Assembly: GCA_050186825.1 (NCBI GenBank)
Contig: JBFWYD010000009.1
Coordinates: 1 to 64,000 of the forward strand
DNA: 64,000 nucleotides
Reading direction: 5' to 3'
Origin: NORP233 sp050186825
GTDB taxonomy: Bacteria > Planctomycetota > J058
Positions within the stretch are counted from its first letter, which is position 1. Each line of letters begins with the position of its first letter. The notes under the pieces are model-generated. The model saw nothing but the letters and a program-made list of their open reading frames with translations. It was not told where the DNA came from and ran no database searches. Positions 14,399-23,376 of the stretch are shown here, one piece after another. The position numbers were made by a program, and so were the translations under genes.

Positions 14399-17300
14399 CT
14401 ACTCGCCCAGCGCCTCGGACCGGGCGCGGTCCGCGGCGGCGAGGTCCGGACGGCCCGCGGCCTCGAGCAGGGCGGCGCGCTGGCGGTAGCGCTCGGCGCT
14501 GGGCGCGAGGGCGGCCGCGCGCGCCAGGTCGTGGCAGGCGCCCTCCAGGTCGCCGCGGGCGGCGCGCAGCTCGGCGCGGCGGTCCCAGGCGGCCACGCGG
14601 GCGGGTTCGCGGCGGAGCGCGTCGGCGAGGTGGGCCAGCTCGCTCGTCTCGTCGCCGCGGGCGCGCGCGCTGGCGGCCAGGCCGAAGGCCGCACCCCGGC
14701 TGCCGAGCCGGCCGGCCTCGCGGAAGGCCTCGTCCGCCTCGTCCAGGCGGCCGAGCACGCGCAGCGCCTCGCCGCGGTTCAGCCAGGCGACCGCCATGCG
14801 CGGCGCGTGGCGCAGGGCCTCGGTCACGTCGTCGAGGGCGGCGGCGGGGTCGCCGCTGCGCGTGCGCACGTGGGCGCGGTCGGCCCAGGCCAGGGCGTTG
14901 TCGGGGTCGAGCACCACGGCGCGCTCGAAGTCGCGCAGCGCCTCGGCCAGGCGGTCCTCGCGCTCGAAGGCGGTCCCGCGGAGGATGAGCAGGCGCACGG
15001 CGCGCGGGTCGCGCAGGAGGCCGGCGGCCGCGTCCGCGATCGCGCCGCGCAGGTCGTCGCGGCGGAGGCGGAGCAGGCCGCGGGCGTAGCGCCCCTCCTC
15101 GTCGGCGGGGTCGAGCTCGAGCAGGAGGTCCAGGCAGCGCTCCTGGGTGCGGCGGCGCCCCGTGGTCTCCGCCCAGCTCGCGGCCAGGCGCCAGCCCTCG
15201 ACCGAGGCCGGGTCGAGCCACAGCGCCCGGCGCAGGGCGGCGCGCGCCGGCCCTGGACGCTCCTCCGCGAGCTCCAGCCGCGCCTCCTCGCGCGCGATCG
15301 CGGCGGAGGCCGGGGCGCGATCGCGGGCCTGCCGCAGGTCCTCGCGCGCGCCTGCGCCCAGGCCTCCGCCGCGGCGCGCGCGCGCGCGCGCGAGCCAGGC
15401 GCGTGGGTCGGGCTCGTCGTCGGGCAGGTCCGAGAGCGCGGCGCGCGCCTCGCGCTCGCGGCCCGCGGCGAGCAGCAGCTCTCCCCGAAGCGCGGGGGCG
15501 CTGGGCGCGAGCGCGCGCTCGTGATCGCCCGCCCAGCTCGCCCAGCGCGCCGCCTGGGCGCCTTCGAGCGCGGGCGGGGCCGCGGCGACCCACGGCGCGA
15601 GGGCGCGGGCGAAGGCCTCGTCTCGGAGCGCGCGGGCGGCGAGCAGCGCGCGCTGGGGCGCGGGGCCGGGCGCCCGGCACAGGGCCCGCGCCACCAGGCG
15701 CTCGTCCTGGGGCGCGAGCAGGAGCGCGAGGAGCTCGCTCAGCCCGTGGGCCAGCTCGGGGCTGGGTGCGCCCTCCCAGGCCGCCGGGCCGCGCGCGGGC
15801 GGCGGGCCGCCCCACAGGGCCACGCGCGCGGCGGCGCGCGCCTGGAGCCCGCTGCAGCGCAGGGTCAGGGCGCCCAGCCACTGGAGCTCGGCCCGCGGCG
15901 CGCAGGCTGGACCCCGCACGAGGCCCGTCCACGGGCCGCCGGGGACCCGGGTGGCGTCGCCCAGGGCCGGGGTCCTCGGGGACGTGTCGTCGGCCAGCAA
16001 GCCGAGGAGCGGGAGGGTCGGCGCCCCGCGCGCGAAGGGCGGGCCCTCGCCCCGCTCCTCGCGCGCCGGCGCCGCGGCGAGGCTGGCCCCGGCGGCCACG
16101 GCCTCCTGATCGGCGCGCGTGGCGACGCCGGCCCGCAGGCGCTGCAGCGGGGCCAGCAGGTCCGCGGCGCCGCAGGCCTCTTCCCAGCCACGACGCAGGC
16201 GCGCGCGCAGGCCGCCGAGGCGCTGCGAGAGCTCGCGCGCGCGGCCTGGCGCGTCGAGGTCCTCGAGCGCGCGCGCCAGGGCGTCCTCGCTCCAGCGGGC
16301 GGGGAGGGCGCGCGCGGCGGGCGCGGTCGCGAGCGAGGGCGCCGGCGTCACGGAGGGGCCGGCGGGGGGCGCGACCGGGCCCTCGCCGCGGACCAGCGCG
16401 CGCGCGAGGGACACGCCCACGAGCGCGGCCGCCAGGCCGGAGAGGCCTACGGCCAGGAGCAGGCGCGGCGAAGGCGCGACGGGGGCGGGCGGCGCGGGCT
16501 CGATCCGGAGCGTCCCGGCGAGGTAGCGCTCGAGGTCCTCGGCGAGGGCCGCGGCGCTCGGCGGGCGCTCGCGCGGGTCCTTGGCCAGGCAGCGGGCCAC
16601 GAGGGCATCGAGCGCGGGCGCGATCGCGGGCTGGAGCTCGCTCGGGGCGCGCGGGCGCTCGTCGCGGACGCGGTCGAGCAGCTCCGCGTAGCTGCGCGAG
16701 TCGAAGGGCGGGGCGCCGGTGAGCGCGAAGAACAGGGTGGCCCCGAGCGCGTAGACGTCGCAGCGCTCGTCCAGCGTCTGGCCGCCGGCCCCGATCTGCT
16801 CCGGCGCCATGAAGGCCAGGGTCCCGACCGTGGCGCCCTCGCGGGTGAAGGTGGCCCCGCGGTCGAGCATCTGGGCCAGGCCGAAGTCCGCGACCTTGGC
16901 GTGGCCGTCGCTCCCCACGAGCACGTTGTGCGGCTTGAGGTCGCGATGCAGGACCCCCGCCGCGTGGGCGGCCTGCACCCCGCGCGCGGCCTCGAGCAGG
17001 ATGCGGACGGCGGTCTCGGGCGGGGGCGGGGCCGGGTTGGCGTCCTCGTCGCGCGCGAGCACGGCCAGGGACGGGCCGTCCACGAGCTCCATCACCAGGT
17101 AGGGCAGGCCGCCGGCCTCGCCCTCGTCGAGCACGGCCACCACGTTCGGATGCCGCAGCCGTCGCGCCGCCTCGCGCTCGCGCGCGAAGCGCCGGCGCGA
17201 GGTCTCGTTGGCCTTGAGCAGCTGCTTGAGCGCGACCTCGCGCTCGGCCCGCAGGTCGTAGGCGCGATGCACGATCCCGCAGCCGCCGCGGCCCAGCTCC

Positions 17301-17935
17301 TCGACGACCACGTAGGCCCCCAGGCGCTTGCCGGGCGGGACGGGGGCCAGGCGCTCGGGGTCGCGCTCGGAGGGGTCGGTGGCCGACTCGGGCTGCGAGA
17401 GGTCGTCGGGCCAGGAGCTGTCGGTGGGGAGGCTCCCGGCCGAGGCCAGGGACTCGCTCAGGCGCTCGGCGCGCAGGCGCGGCCTGGGCAGGGCTGGCCC
17501 CGACTCGAGCAGGCTCTCGCTGCCGAGCGGGTCGAAGCCGGGCGAGGCGGAGCCCGGGCGCGCGGAGCCCGGACGCTGCGCCGCGCGCTGGGGGTCCGGC
17601 CCGAGCGCCCCCGTGGTCTCGCCCAGGGGGTCGGCGCTGCCAGCCTCGACCTCGCCCTCGCCCTCGTCCTCGCCGCCGTCCTCGGTGGGCGCGTCGGCGC
17701 GGCTGCTCACGCCGCTCGCCCCGGGGAGCGGGAGCACGGCCCCGTCCTCCTCGTCGCTGTAGAGCGCCTCGAGGGCGGCCTCCTCGATGAAGCCCTCGCG
17801 GATGATGGTCGTGCGCAGGCTCTCGCCGCGTCGCTGCCCGAGGGCCTCGGCCGCCTCGAGCTGCTCGGGCGAGATGAGGCGGTGCTCCGCGAGGAGGGCG
17901 GCGAGGAGCTGGTCCCAGAGCGCGCGGTCGTCCAC
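14399..17935 (-). CDS. Large Ser/Thr protein kinase with TPR C-terminus
   Basis: 1178 residues from GTG 17935 (GAGGGG 7 nt upstream). The N-terminus (ISPEQLEAAEALGQRRGES) resembles the small helical domain found ahead of many planctomycete kinases. An acidic Ser/Gly-rich linker follows, then a complete Hanks-type kinase, roughly residues 200-470: GRGGCGIVHRA, VALKQLL, HRDLKPHNVLV near 329, DFGLAQ near 350, MAPEQIG. One membrane segment (LLLAVGLSGLAAALVGVSLA, about 490) separates it from a long Ala/Arg-rich region and TPR-type repeats over the last 300 residues. All catalytic residues are present. The gene starts 10 nt after the stop of the family 9 glycosyltransferase, so the two are probably cotranscribed. 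The kinase faces the cytoplasm; the TPR part is expected outside it. Confidence 0.85.
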   Translation of the reverse strand: MDDRALWDQLLAALLAEHRLISPEQLEAAEALGQRRGESLRTTIIREGFIEEAALEALYSDEEDGAVLPLPGASGVSSRADAPTEDGGEDEGEGEVEAGSADPLGETTGALGPDPQRAAQRPGSARPGSASPGFDPLGSESLLESGPALPRPRLRAERLSESLASAGSLPTDSSWPDDLSQPESATDPSERDPERLAPVPPGKRLGAYVVVEELGRGGCGIVHRAYDLRAEREVALKQLLKANETSRRRFAREREAARRLRHPNVVAVLDEGEAGGLPYLVMELVDGPSLAVLARDEDANPAPPPPETAVRILLEAARGVQAAHAAGVLHRDLKPHNVLVGSDGHAKVADFGLAQMLDRGATFTREGATVGTLAFMAPEQIGAGGQTLDERCDVYALGATLFFALTGAPPFDSRSYAELLDRVRDERPRAPSELQPAIAPALDALVARCLAKDPRERPPSAAALAEDLERYLAGTLRIEPAPPAPVAPSPRLLLAVGLSGLAAALVGVSLARALVRGEGPVAPPAGPSVTPAPSLATAPAARALPARWSEDALARALEDLDAPGRARELSQRLGGLRARLRRGWEEACGAADLLAPLQRLRAGVATRADQEAVAAGASLAAAPAREERGEGPPFARGAPTLPLLGLLADDTSPRTPALGDATRVPGGPWTGLVRGPACAPRAELQWLGALTLRCSGLQARAAARVALWGGPPPARGPAAWEGAPSPELAHGLSELLALLLAPQDERLVARALCRAPGPAPQRALLAARALRDEAFARALAPWVAAAPPALEGAQAARWASWAGDHERALAPSAPALRGELLLAAGREREARAALSDLPDDEPDPRAWLARARARRGGGLGAGAREDLRQARDRAPASAAIAREEARLELAEERPGPARAALRRALWLDPASVEGWRLAASWAETTGRRRTQERCLDLLLELDPADEEGRYARGLLRLRRDDLRGAIADAAAGLLRDPRAVRLLILRGTAFEREDRLAEALRDFERAVVLDPDNALAWADRAHVRTRSGDPAAALDDVTEALRHAPRMAVAWLNRGEALRVLGRLDEADEAFREAGRLGSRGAAFGLAASARARGDETSELAHLADALRREPARVAAWDRRAELRAARGDLEGACHDLARAAALAPSAERYRQRAALLEAAGRPDLAAADRARSEALGE
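15374..15392. repeat. (GC)n dinucleotide run inside the kinase gene
   Basis: Nineteen consecutive alternating G and C bases encode an Ala-Arg repeat in the TPR half of the kinase. Alternating CG runs favour Z-DNA and slippage. Confidence 0.8.
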
Positions 17936-17945
17936 TACCGGCCCC

Positions 17946-19121
17946 TCACGCCTGCGCCTGCGCCTCGTCGCAGGCCGCGAGCACGCGCGCGACGCTCAGG
18001 GCGTCCCAGCAGCTCGGCGGGCAGGCGTGCTCGGCGCGGCCGTGGCAGTGGGCCTGCGCGCCCTCGGGACGCGCCGGGCACTCCCCGCGCAGCACGCGGA
18101 CCCGGGGACCGAGCGGCCGGTAGAGCGCCGGGTTCGTGGAGGAGAAGAGCGAGACGACGGGGACGCCGGCGGCCGCGGCCAGGTGGCCGAGCCCGGAGTC
18201 GTTGGCCACGACCAGGCGCGCGCGCTCCAGCAGCAGCCGCGTCTCGTCCAGCGGGAGCCCTGGCAGCGCGCGGGCCCCAGGCGCGCCCGCGCCGACCTCC
18301 TCGAGCAGCGCGCGCTCGCCCGCGCTCCCGACCACGAGCGGCTCGAGCCCGCGCTCGCTGAGCGCGCGGGCCAGGGCGGCGAAGCGCGCCGCGGGCCAGC
18401 GCTTGTTCGCCCAGCCTGCCCCTGGCGCGAGCACCGCGAACGCCGCCCCGGGCTCGAGCCCGAGCCGCGCGCAGGTGGGCTCGAGGGGCGCCGACGGCGG
18501 CCCGAGCAGCCGGGGGCGGAGCAGGACCTCGAGCGCGGCCGTGGCCCCCTCCAGGGCCTGCTCCAGCGCGACCCAGGGCCGGAGCGCCAGGTGCTGGCCC
18601 GGCGCGAAGGGCGCCGTGGGCCGTGAGTAGAGCCAGGAGAGCTCGCTCCGATCGCAGCCGTAGGCCCGCCCCGGGCGCGCCAGGAAGGAGAGCAGCGCCG
18701 AGTAGCGGTTGCCCATCAGGTCGAGCACGAGGTCGGCGCGCAGCGCGCGCAGCCGGCGCCCCTCGCCCAGCAGCCCGCGCCAGGAGAAGGCCTCCCGGCG
18801 CCGGTCGCTGACCACGTGCTCGACGACCACGACCCGCTCGCGCGGCACGAGCCCCTCCCAGAGGGCCTGGGCCCGCGCCTTGGTCGCGACCCACAGCTCC
18901 GCCCCGAGCCGCTCCTCCAGCGTCGGCACGACCTGGCTGGCCCAGAAGGTGTCGCCGAGCCAGTGCCCCGCGATCAGGAGCACGCGCCGCGGCGGGGCCG
19001 CAGGCGCGCGCCGCGAGAAGTAGCCCGGCCGCGCCAGCGGCGCGAGCACCCGCCGCGAGCGCCCGAGTAGGCGCTCGACGCGGTCCAGGAGGCTGCGTGG
19101 TTCACGGGGGCCGAGGGACAT
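17946..19121 (-). CDS. Family 9 glycosyltransferase (heptosyltransferase-like)
   Basis: 391 residues from ATG 19121. Family 9 features: RRVLLIAGHWLGDTFWAS near residue 40, LVLDLMGNRYSALL, CDRSELSW, VLAPGAGWANKRWPAARFA, LVVGSAGERALLEE and the nucleotide-sugar-binding block VVANDSGLGHLAAAAGVPVV. Family members add ADP-heptose or related sugars to LPS core or similar acceptors. The C-terminus contains several Cys/His residues (CPARPEGAQAHCHG, CPPSCW). CAGAAT ends 10 nt before ATG 19121, and this start is preferred over ATG 19133, which would overlap that hexamer. It is the first gene of a two-gene unit with the large kinase, suggesting envelope glycan synthesis under kinase control. Confidence 0.8.
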   Translation of the reverse strand: MSLGPREPRSLLDRVERLLGRSRRVLAPLARPGYFSRRAPAAPPRRVLLIAGHWLGDTFWASQVVPTLEERLGAELWVATKARAQALWEGLVPRERVVVVEHVVSDRRREAFSWRGLLGEGRRLRALRADLVLDLMGNRYSALLSFLARPGRAYGCDRSELSWLYSRPTAPFAPGQHLALRPWVALEQALEGATAALEVLLRPRLLGPPSAPLEPTCARLGLEPGAAFAVLAPGAGWANKRWPAARFAALARALSERGLEPLVVGSAGERALLEEVGAGAPGARALPGLPLDETRLLLERARLVVANDSGLGHLAAAAGVPVVSLFSSTNPALYRPLGPRVRVLRGECPARPEGAQAHCHGRAEHACPPSCWDALSVARVLAACDEAQAQA

Positions 19122-19282
19122 GGCGGCCGCCATTCTGGCCCGAGTCCCCGGCCGGCGGCAGAGCTCGATGCGATCCCGGCCACGGAGCCGCACCCGCGCG
19201 GTTCCTGGAGCCCTCCGCGTGCCTCTGCGATCTCCGCGGTCGCATGGGGCACGAGGTCCGTGGTGCACTCCGGTGGTCGCGC

Positions 19283-19472
19283 GAAGTCTTCGGACTCGGA
19301 CCCGGCCTCGGTCTCTGTCTCGGTCTCGGTCTTGGCTTCGGACTCGGTCTTGGCTGCGGACTCGGTCCTGATCTGAGAGCGAGTCTCTCCGTGCCCGTGC
19401 CCGTGCCCGTGCCCGTGCCCGTGCCCGGCCGCCGTCTCGGCCTCGGCCGCCGTCTCGGTCTCGGTCTCTGAC
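19283..19472. repeat. Low-complexity TCGGNC and GTGCCC hexamer region
   Basis: The gene-free stretch 19122-19476 (355 nt) holds a promoter-like CAGAAT at its left end and then mostly six-base low-complexity DNA: degenerate TCGGTC/TCGGAC units (19283-19370), six exact GTGCCC units (about 19388-19424) and more TCGGTC/TCGGCC units up to the CBS gene stop. No gene is supported here. The units resemble those at the left edge of the window. Confidence 0.8.
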
Positions 19473-19476
19473 TCGG

Positions 19477-19968
19477 CTACTTCTTCGCCCGCAGCAGCTC
19501 CCCGAGCTTCCGCACCAGGTCGGTGGTGGTCACGATCCCGAGCACGTGCCGCTCGGGGTCGAGCACGATCACGCGGTGGATCCCCTTGCCCGCGAGCCGG
19601 TCGCAGAGCTGGACGACAGGATCCGTGGGCGCGCAGCTGACCAGCTTGGTCGTCATGATGTCGGTCACGGGGCGCTTGAGCAGGAGCTCGAGCTTGGCGG
19701 CGGGCCCGCGCTCGAGGTCGAGCAGGATCGCCACGACGGGGCGGCTGCGGAGCGCGGTGAAGGTCTCGGTGAAGCTCCTGTCGCCCTCCACGCAGGCCAG
19801 GGCCCGGAGCACGTCGCTCTGGGAGACGAGCCCCACGGCCTTGCCCTGGGCGTCGACCACGGGCGCGCCGCTGTAGTCGCCGGGCTCGAGCAGGTCGACC
19901 AGCTCATGGATGGTGGTGTCGGTGCGCACGGTGCGCACCCCGGTGGTCATGACGTCCCTGGCGAGCAT
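19477..19968 (-). CDS. CBS-domain pair protein
   Basis: 163 residues made almost entirely of two CBS domains: the first with MLARDVMTTGVRTVRTDTTI and SGAPVVDAQGKAVGLVSQSDVL, the second with VTDIMTTKLVSCAPTDPV and IHRVIVLDPERHVLGIVTTTDLV. Such stand-alone pairs bind adenine nucleotides (AMP, ATP, SAM) and act as energy or ligand sensors. The inter-domain stretch (residues 70-100) is longer than usual and charged. ATG 19968 has GAGGGAGGA 6 nt upstream. No adjacent enzyme or transporter suggests a target. Confidence 0.85.
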   Translation of the reverse strand: MLARDVMTTGVRTVRTDTTIHELVDLLEPGDYSGAPVVDAQGKAVGLVSQSDVLRALACVEGDRSFTETFTALRSRPVVAILLDLERGPAAKLELLLKRPVTDIMTTKLVSCAPTDPVVQLCDRLAGKGIHRVIVLDPERHVLGIVTTTDLVRKLGELLRAKK

Positions 19969-20050
19969 GCGGTCCTCCCTCGTGCGCCCCGTCCTACCCG
20001 CAGCGGGCGGCGGCGACCAGCGGAGGGCGGCGCGGGCCTGCGGCGCGCGC

Positions 20051-20056
20051 TACCCT
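20051..20056 (+). promoter_or_regulatory. -10-like TACCCT
   Basis: TACCCT lies 19 nt before ATG 20076 with GGGAGG between. A moderate match of the leadered type. Confidence 0.3.
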
Positions 20057-20075
20057 CCAGCCCCGGGAGGTCGAG

Positions 20076-20654
20076 ATGGGGGCGCACTACTCGGAGCTGT
20101 GGATCAGGGCCCGCGACGAGCGCGCGCTCGAGGCGCTGCAGGACGACTACGACCTCGAGGCCGTGGGGAGCTTTCAGCGGGTGAGCCAGGACGAGTTCCC
20201 GGGTCACCTCCTCGCACCCGAGCGCAGCCTCGACCTCGGCGCCCGCGAGCCATCACGGCACGGCGAGGCCGTGTTCCTGGCCATGTACGACGGCCCTGCG
20301 GGGGAGATCTGCGGGTCCTGGCTCTACGAGCACGCCAGAGACGGAGCGGTGGTCCGCGCGCTGGCGCACATCCCGGTGGGGGCCGACTTCAAGCAGCTCT
20401 GGGCGCGGGTCGAGGGCGAGCCCGAGGCCTGGGAGGCCCCGTTCATCGCCGAAGGTCTCGACGCCTGCGTCAGGGGCTGGCTGGAGCGCCGCTCCTGGGA
20501 GGAGCCGCCGCTGCCCGCGCCGGCCCCCGAGGAGTTGGCCAGGCTGCGCGCGGGCTGGACGCGCTTTCACGCAGGCGAAGAGCAGCCGTGGGGGCTCGCC
20601 TGGGAGTACACCCTCTGCGGGCTGATCCGCCGCGAGGTGCTGGGCGTGGGCTGA
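20076..20654 (+). CDS. Hypothetical protein, 192 aa
   Basis: Not recognised. A soluble acidic protein with no signal peptide or membrane segment. It starts MGAHYSELWIRARDERALEAL and carries Trp/Asp-rich stretches (ICGSWLYEHARDGAVV, WGLAWEYTLCGLIRRE). ATG 20076 has GGGAGG 5 nt upstream. It is divergent from the CBS gene and convergent with the VWA gene, ending 10 nt from the latter's stop. Codon use matches its neighbours. Confidence 0.7.
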   Translation: MGAHYSELWIRARDERALEALQDDYDLEAVGSFQRVSQDEFPGHLLAPERSLDLGAREPSRHGEAVFLAMYDGPAGEICGSWLYEHARDGAVVRALAHIPVGADFKQLWARVEGEPEAWEAPFIAEGLDACVRGWLERRSWEEPPLPAPAPEELARLRAGWTRFHAGEEQPWGLAWEYTLCGLIRREVLGVG

Positions 20655-20664
20655 GCCCGGTCGC

Positions 20665-23376
20665 TCAGGCCGTGCGGCGGATCGCGACGTCCAGCGGCAG
20701 GAGGACCGTCGCCGCCAGGAGCGCCCACCACCACACGTCGCGCGGGGCCGGGGCCCCTGGTCCCTCGCTGCGCCAGGTCTCCTGGGGCGCCGGGTCGTAG
20801 CGGCCGCCGGCGCGCTCGGCGGCCAGGCGGAGCAGGTCCTCGTCGGGGCCCGTGCGCCGGTACTCGGGCGAGTAGGACTCGGTCACCGCGAGGACCTTGG
20901 TGTCCACGAGCTCCCCGCCCGCGCGCTGCGCGACCAGCAGGCGGTGGAAGGCGCCGTAGGACTCGAGCGGGAACTCGGCCTCGAACACGCCGGGGGCCGT
21001 GTGGCGGACCTGGACCGGGCGCGGGGCTCGGGCGGCCTCGGTGCTCAGCAGCAGCTCGGGCTGGACGTCGTCGCGGAACTCCCCGCGGCGCCCGCGCACG
21101 TCGAGGGTCAGCTTGACCTGCCCGTCCTCGATGCGGACCTGGCTGGTGGTGCGCACCGAGCCCTGGGCCCCGGTGCTCATCACCGAGCGCACGAGCTGGG
21201 CCCAGAGCTTCCCGAAGCCCTCCCAGCCGATCCAGTCGCCCGCCCAGCGCGCCTTGGCGTCGCTGGTCCAGGCCGCGGCGCGGCCGAGGCCGTAGTTCCA
21301 CACCGCGAGGACCGGGTCGCCGTACTCCGAGGCCAGGACCAGGGTCGCCTCGCGCTTGGGCTGGGTGGCCACGTAGCCGAGCAGCTCTGGGGCGGTGGCC
21401 CAGTCGATGCCCTTCAGGGCGGCGTGCTGGTTGACGAGCTTGGGGAGGAAGGGCTCCTCCACGAGCATGCTCTTGCTCGCGCGCAGGGTCTCGCGGGTGA
21501 AGATCTGCGGGATCGCGCTGAAGTCGGTGGTGAAGTAGCTCTCGCCGCCGCCCCACTGGGCGATGCTCGAGAGCAGGTTCTGGTCGGCGTCCTGGCCGAT
21601 CCCGACCGTCGAGACCGTGATCTCGTCGGCGGCGATGTGGCTGACGAGCTCCTCGTAGCCGCTGCCCTGGGTGTGGCCGTCGCTGAGCAGGATGATGTGC
21701 TTGAGCTTGGCCCGCGAGTCGAGCAGGGCCTGGTAGGCGCGGTAGAGGCCGGGGTAGATGTTCGTGCCGCCGCCGGCCTCGAGCCGGGCGACGGTGGCCA
21801 CGATCCGGTCGCGCTCGGTGGCCGAGGTCAGCGGGCAGATCCACTGGGCCACGCTGTCGAAGGCGACCACGCCGAACTCGTCGGTGGACTTGAGCACCTC
21901 GCTCGAGGCGATCGCCGCCTCCTTGGCGAGCTGGATCTTGTCGCCGCTCATGGAGCCCGAGCGGTCGATCACGAGCACCAGCGCCAGGTTGGGCTTCTCG
22001 ATGTTCTTGCGCACGGGCATCCGGACCGGGAGGGCCTCCTCGACCGGGGTCCGGTAGTAGCCGCCCAGGCCGAAGCTCTTCTCGCCGCCGAGCATCACCA
22101 GCCCGCCGCCGAGCTCCTTCACGTAGCGCTTGATCAGGTCCATCTGCGGCCGGGTCATGACGTCGGCCGGCACGTCGGAGAGCACGAGCACGTGGTAGCC
22201 GAGCAGCTCGTTGAGCTGGGTCGGCAGGCCCTGGGGCGGGCGGAGCTCGACCTCGATCTCCTCGGCCTGGAGCGCGTCGGCGAAGTAGCGCGCCTCGCGC
22301 AGCTCGCGCTCGATCACGAGCACGCGCGGGCGCCCCTCGACCCGGACCGCGGCCCGGGCCACGTTGTTCTCGGGGCGGGTGTCGGCCTTGGCGTCGACGG
22401 GGGCGACCACGGCCTCGAACTCGTGGAAGCCCTCCTCGAGCTGGACCCGCGGCACGGTCAGCACGTTCCGCCCGGGCTGGAGCTCGAGCTCCTGGCTCGA
22501 GAGCTGGAACTTGTTCCGGTAGACGGTGACCCGGGCCTTGGTCTTCTGGCTGGCGCGCAGCGCCAGCTCGAGGTCGAAGGGCGCCTTGACCCGGGCCTCG
22601 GCGGGGGCGCGCAGCTCCTCGGCGATCAGCTCGGGGGTGGCCGCGCCGGCCCGCAGCGGCCAGGCGTCGAGCACCACCCCGTCCTCGCGGAGCGCCTCGA
22701 GCTCGCCCAGGAGCTCGCCGCGGTTCTGGTTCCCGTCGCTCACGAGCACCACCCGGCGGCGCACCCCGCGCGGGAGGGTCCCGCGCGCCAGCCGGCAGGC
22801 GGCGGCGATGTCGGTGGCCTCGACCCCGAGCTCCGCGCGCCAGCGCTCGAGCTCGGCCTCCTCGCCGGCCAGCCCCTGGAGCTCGCGCTGGGCGGTCGGG
22901 TCGAGGGCCCCGCGCTCGAGCTCCTGACGCCGGGCGCGCAGGCGCTCGCGCTCGCGCCGGTGGAAGAGCTGGCGGCGCAGCAGGCGCCCCGGCTCGCCCT
23001 GGAGGTCGAGGGGTGCCGCGCGCGGCGCCACGGCCAGGCGCGGGCGCTGCGCGAACAGGATCAGGCCGGCCCGCTGGTCCGGCTGGAGCCGCCTGGTCTG
23101 CTCCTCGATCGACTGCCAGCGCGCCTCGAGGGCCTCGTCGGGGACGCTCTCCGAGACGTCGACCACGAACACCAGCGCCTGCTCCTCGCTCGTGAGCGTG
23201 AGCACCGGGCGGGTCAGGGCCAGGACGACGAGCATCAGCCCGAGCGCGCGGGAGGCCAGGGCCAGTCGCGCCCGGCTGGGCTCCAGGTCGGCGTAGCTGC
23301 GCCGGTGCCCCACCCACAGCCAGGGGACGATGGGCACCAGGGCCAGCAGCCAGAGGGGGTGCTCGAGCTGGATCAC
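20665..23376 (-). CDS. Membrane protein with two VWA regions and a GATase-like region
   Basis: 903 residues. Membrane segments near the N-terminus (HPLWLLALVPIVPWLWV and LGLMLVVLALTRPVL) precede a first VWA-like region with a degenerate metal site (VVDVSESVPDE). A region like class I glutamine amidotransferases follows (PRVLVIERELREARYF, LGGGLVMLGGEKSFGLGG) without a visible catalytic triad. The second VWA has an intact metal site, DRSGSMSGDK at about residue 470, with GGGTNIYPGL further on. A membrane segment (WWWALLAATVLLPLDVAI) is near the C-terminus. GTG 23376 overlaps the BatA-like stop as GTGA. It is the last gene of the MoxR-DUF58-BatA-VWA block. Such proteins act with MoxR ATPases in assembly or stress functions; the exact role is unknown. 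Confidence 0.8.
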   Translation of the reverse strand: MIQLEHPLWLLALVPIVPWLWVGHRRSYADLEPSRARLALASRALGLMLVVLALTRPVLTLTSEEQALVFVVDVSESVPDEALEARWQSIEEQTRRLQPDQRAGLILFAQRPRLAVAPRAAPLDLQGEPGRLLRRQLFHRRERERLRARRQELERGALDPTAQRELQGLAGEEAELERWRAELGVEATDIAAACRLARGTLPRGVRRRVVLVSDGNQNRGELLGELEALREDGVVLDAWPLRAGAATPELIAEELRAPAEARVKAPFDLELALRASQKTKARVTVYRNKFQLSSQELELQPGRNVLTVPRVQLEEGFHEFEAVVAPVDAKADTRPENNVARAAVRVEGRPRVLVIERELREARYFADALQAEEIEVELRPPQGLPTQLNELLGYHVLVLSDVPADVMTRPQMDLIKRYVKELGGGLVMLGGEKSFGLGGYYRTPVEEALPVRMPVRKNIEKPNLALVLVIDRSGSMSGDKIQLAKEAAIASSEVLKSTDEFGVVAFDSVAQWICPLTSATERDRIVATVARLEAGGGTNIYPGLYRAYQALLDSRAKLKHIILLSDGHTQGSGYEELVSHIAADEITVSTVGIGQDADQNLLSSIAQWGGGESYFTTDFSAIPQIFTRETLRASKSMLVEEPFLPKLVNQHAALKGIDWATAPELLGYVATQPKREATLVLASEYGDPVLAVWNYGLGRAAAWTSDAKARWAGDWIGWEGFGKLWAQLVRSVMSTGAQGSVRTTSQVRIEDGQVKLTLDVRGRRGEFRDDVQPELLLSTEAARAPRPVQVRHTAPGVFEAEFPLESYGAFHRLLVAQRAGGELVDTKVLAVTESYSPEYRRTGPDEDLLRLAAERAGGRYDPAPQETWRSEGPGAPAPRDVWWWALLAATVLLPLDVAIRRTA

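Noticed and set aside
12480..15932. One 1150-residue protein
   Set aside because: Only the part from ATG 14015 carries motifs. The upstream part is an off-frame reading of the kinase gene.
14531..18361. 1276-residue plus-strand frame
   Set aside because: Antisense shadow of the kinase and glycosyltransferase genes, with no motif.
19097..19471. 124-residue plus-strand ORF
   Set aside because: Entirely the translation of hexamer low-complexity DNA, with no start signal.
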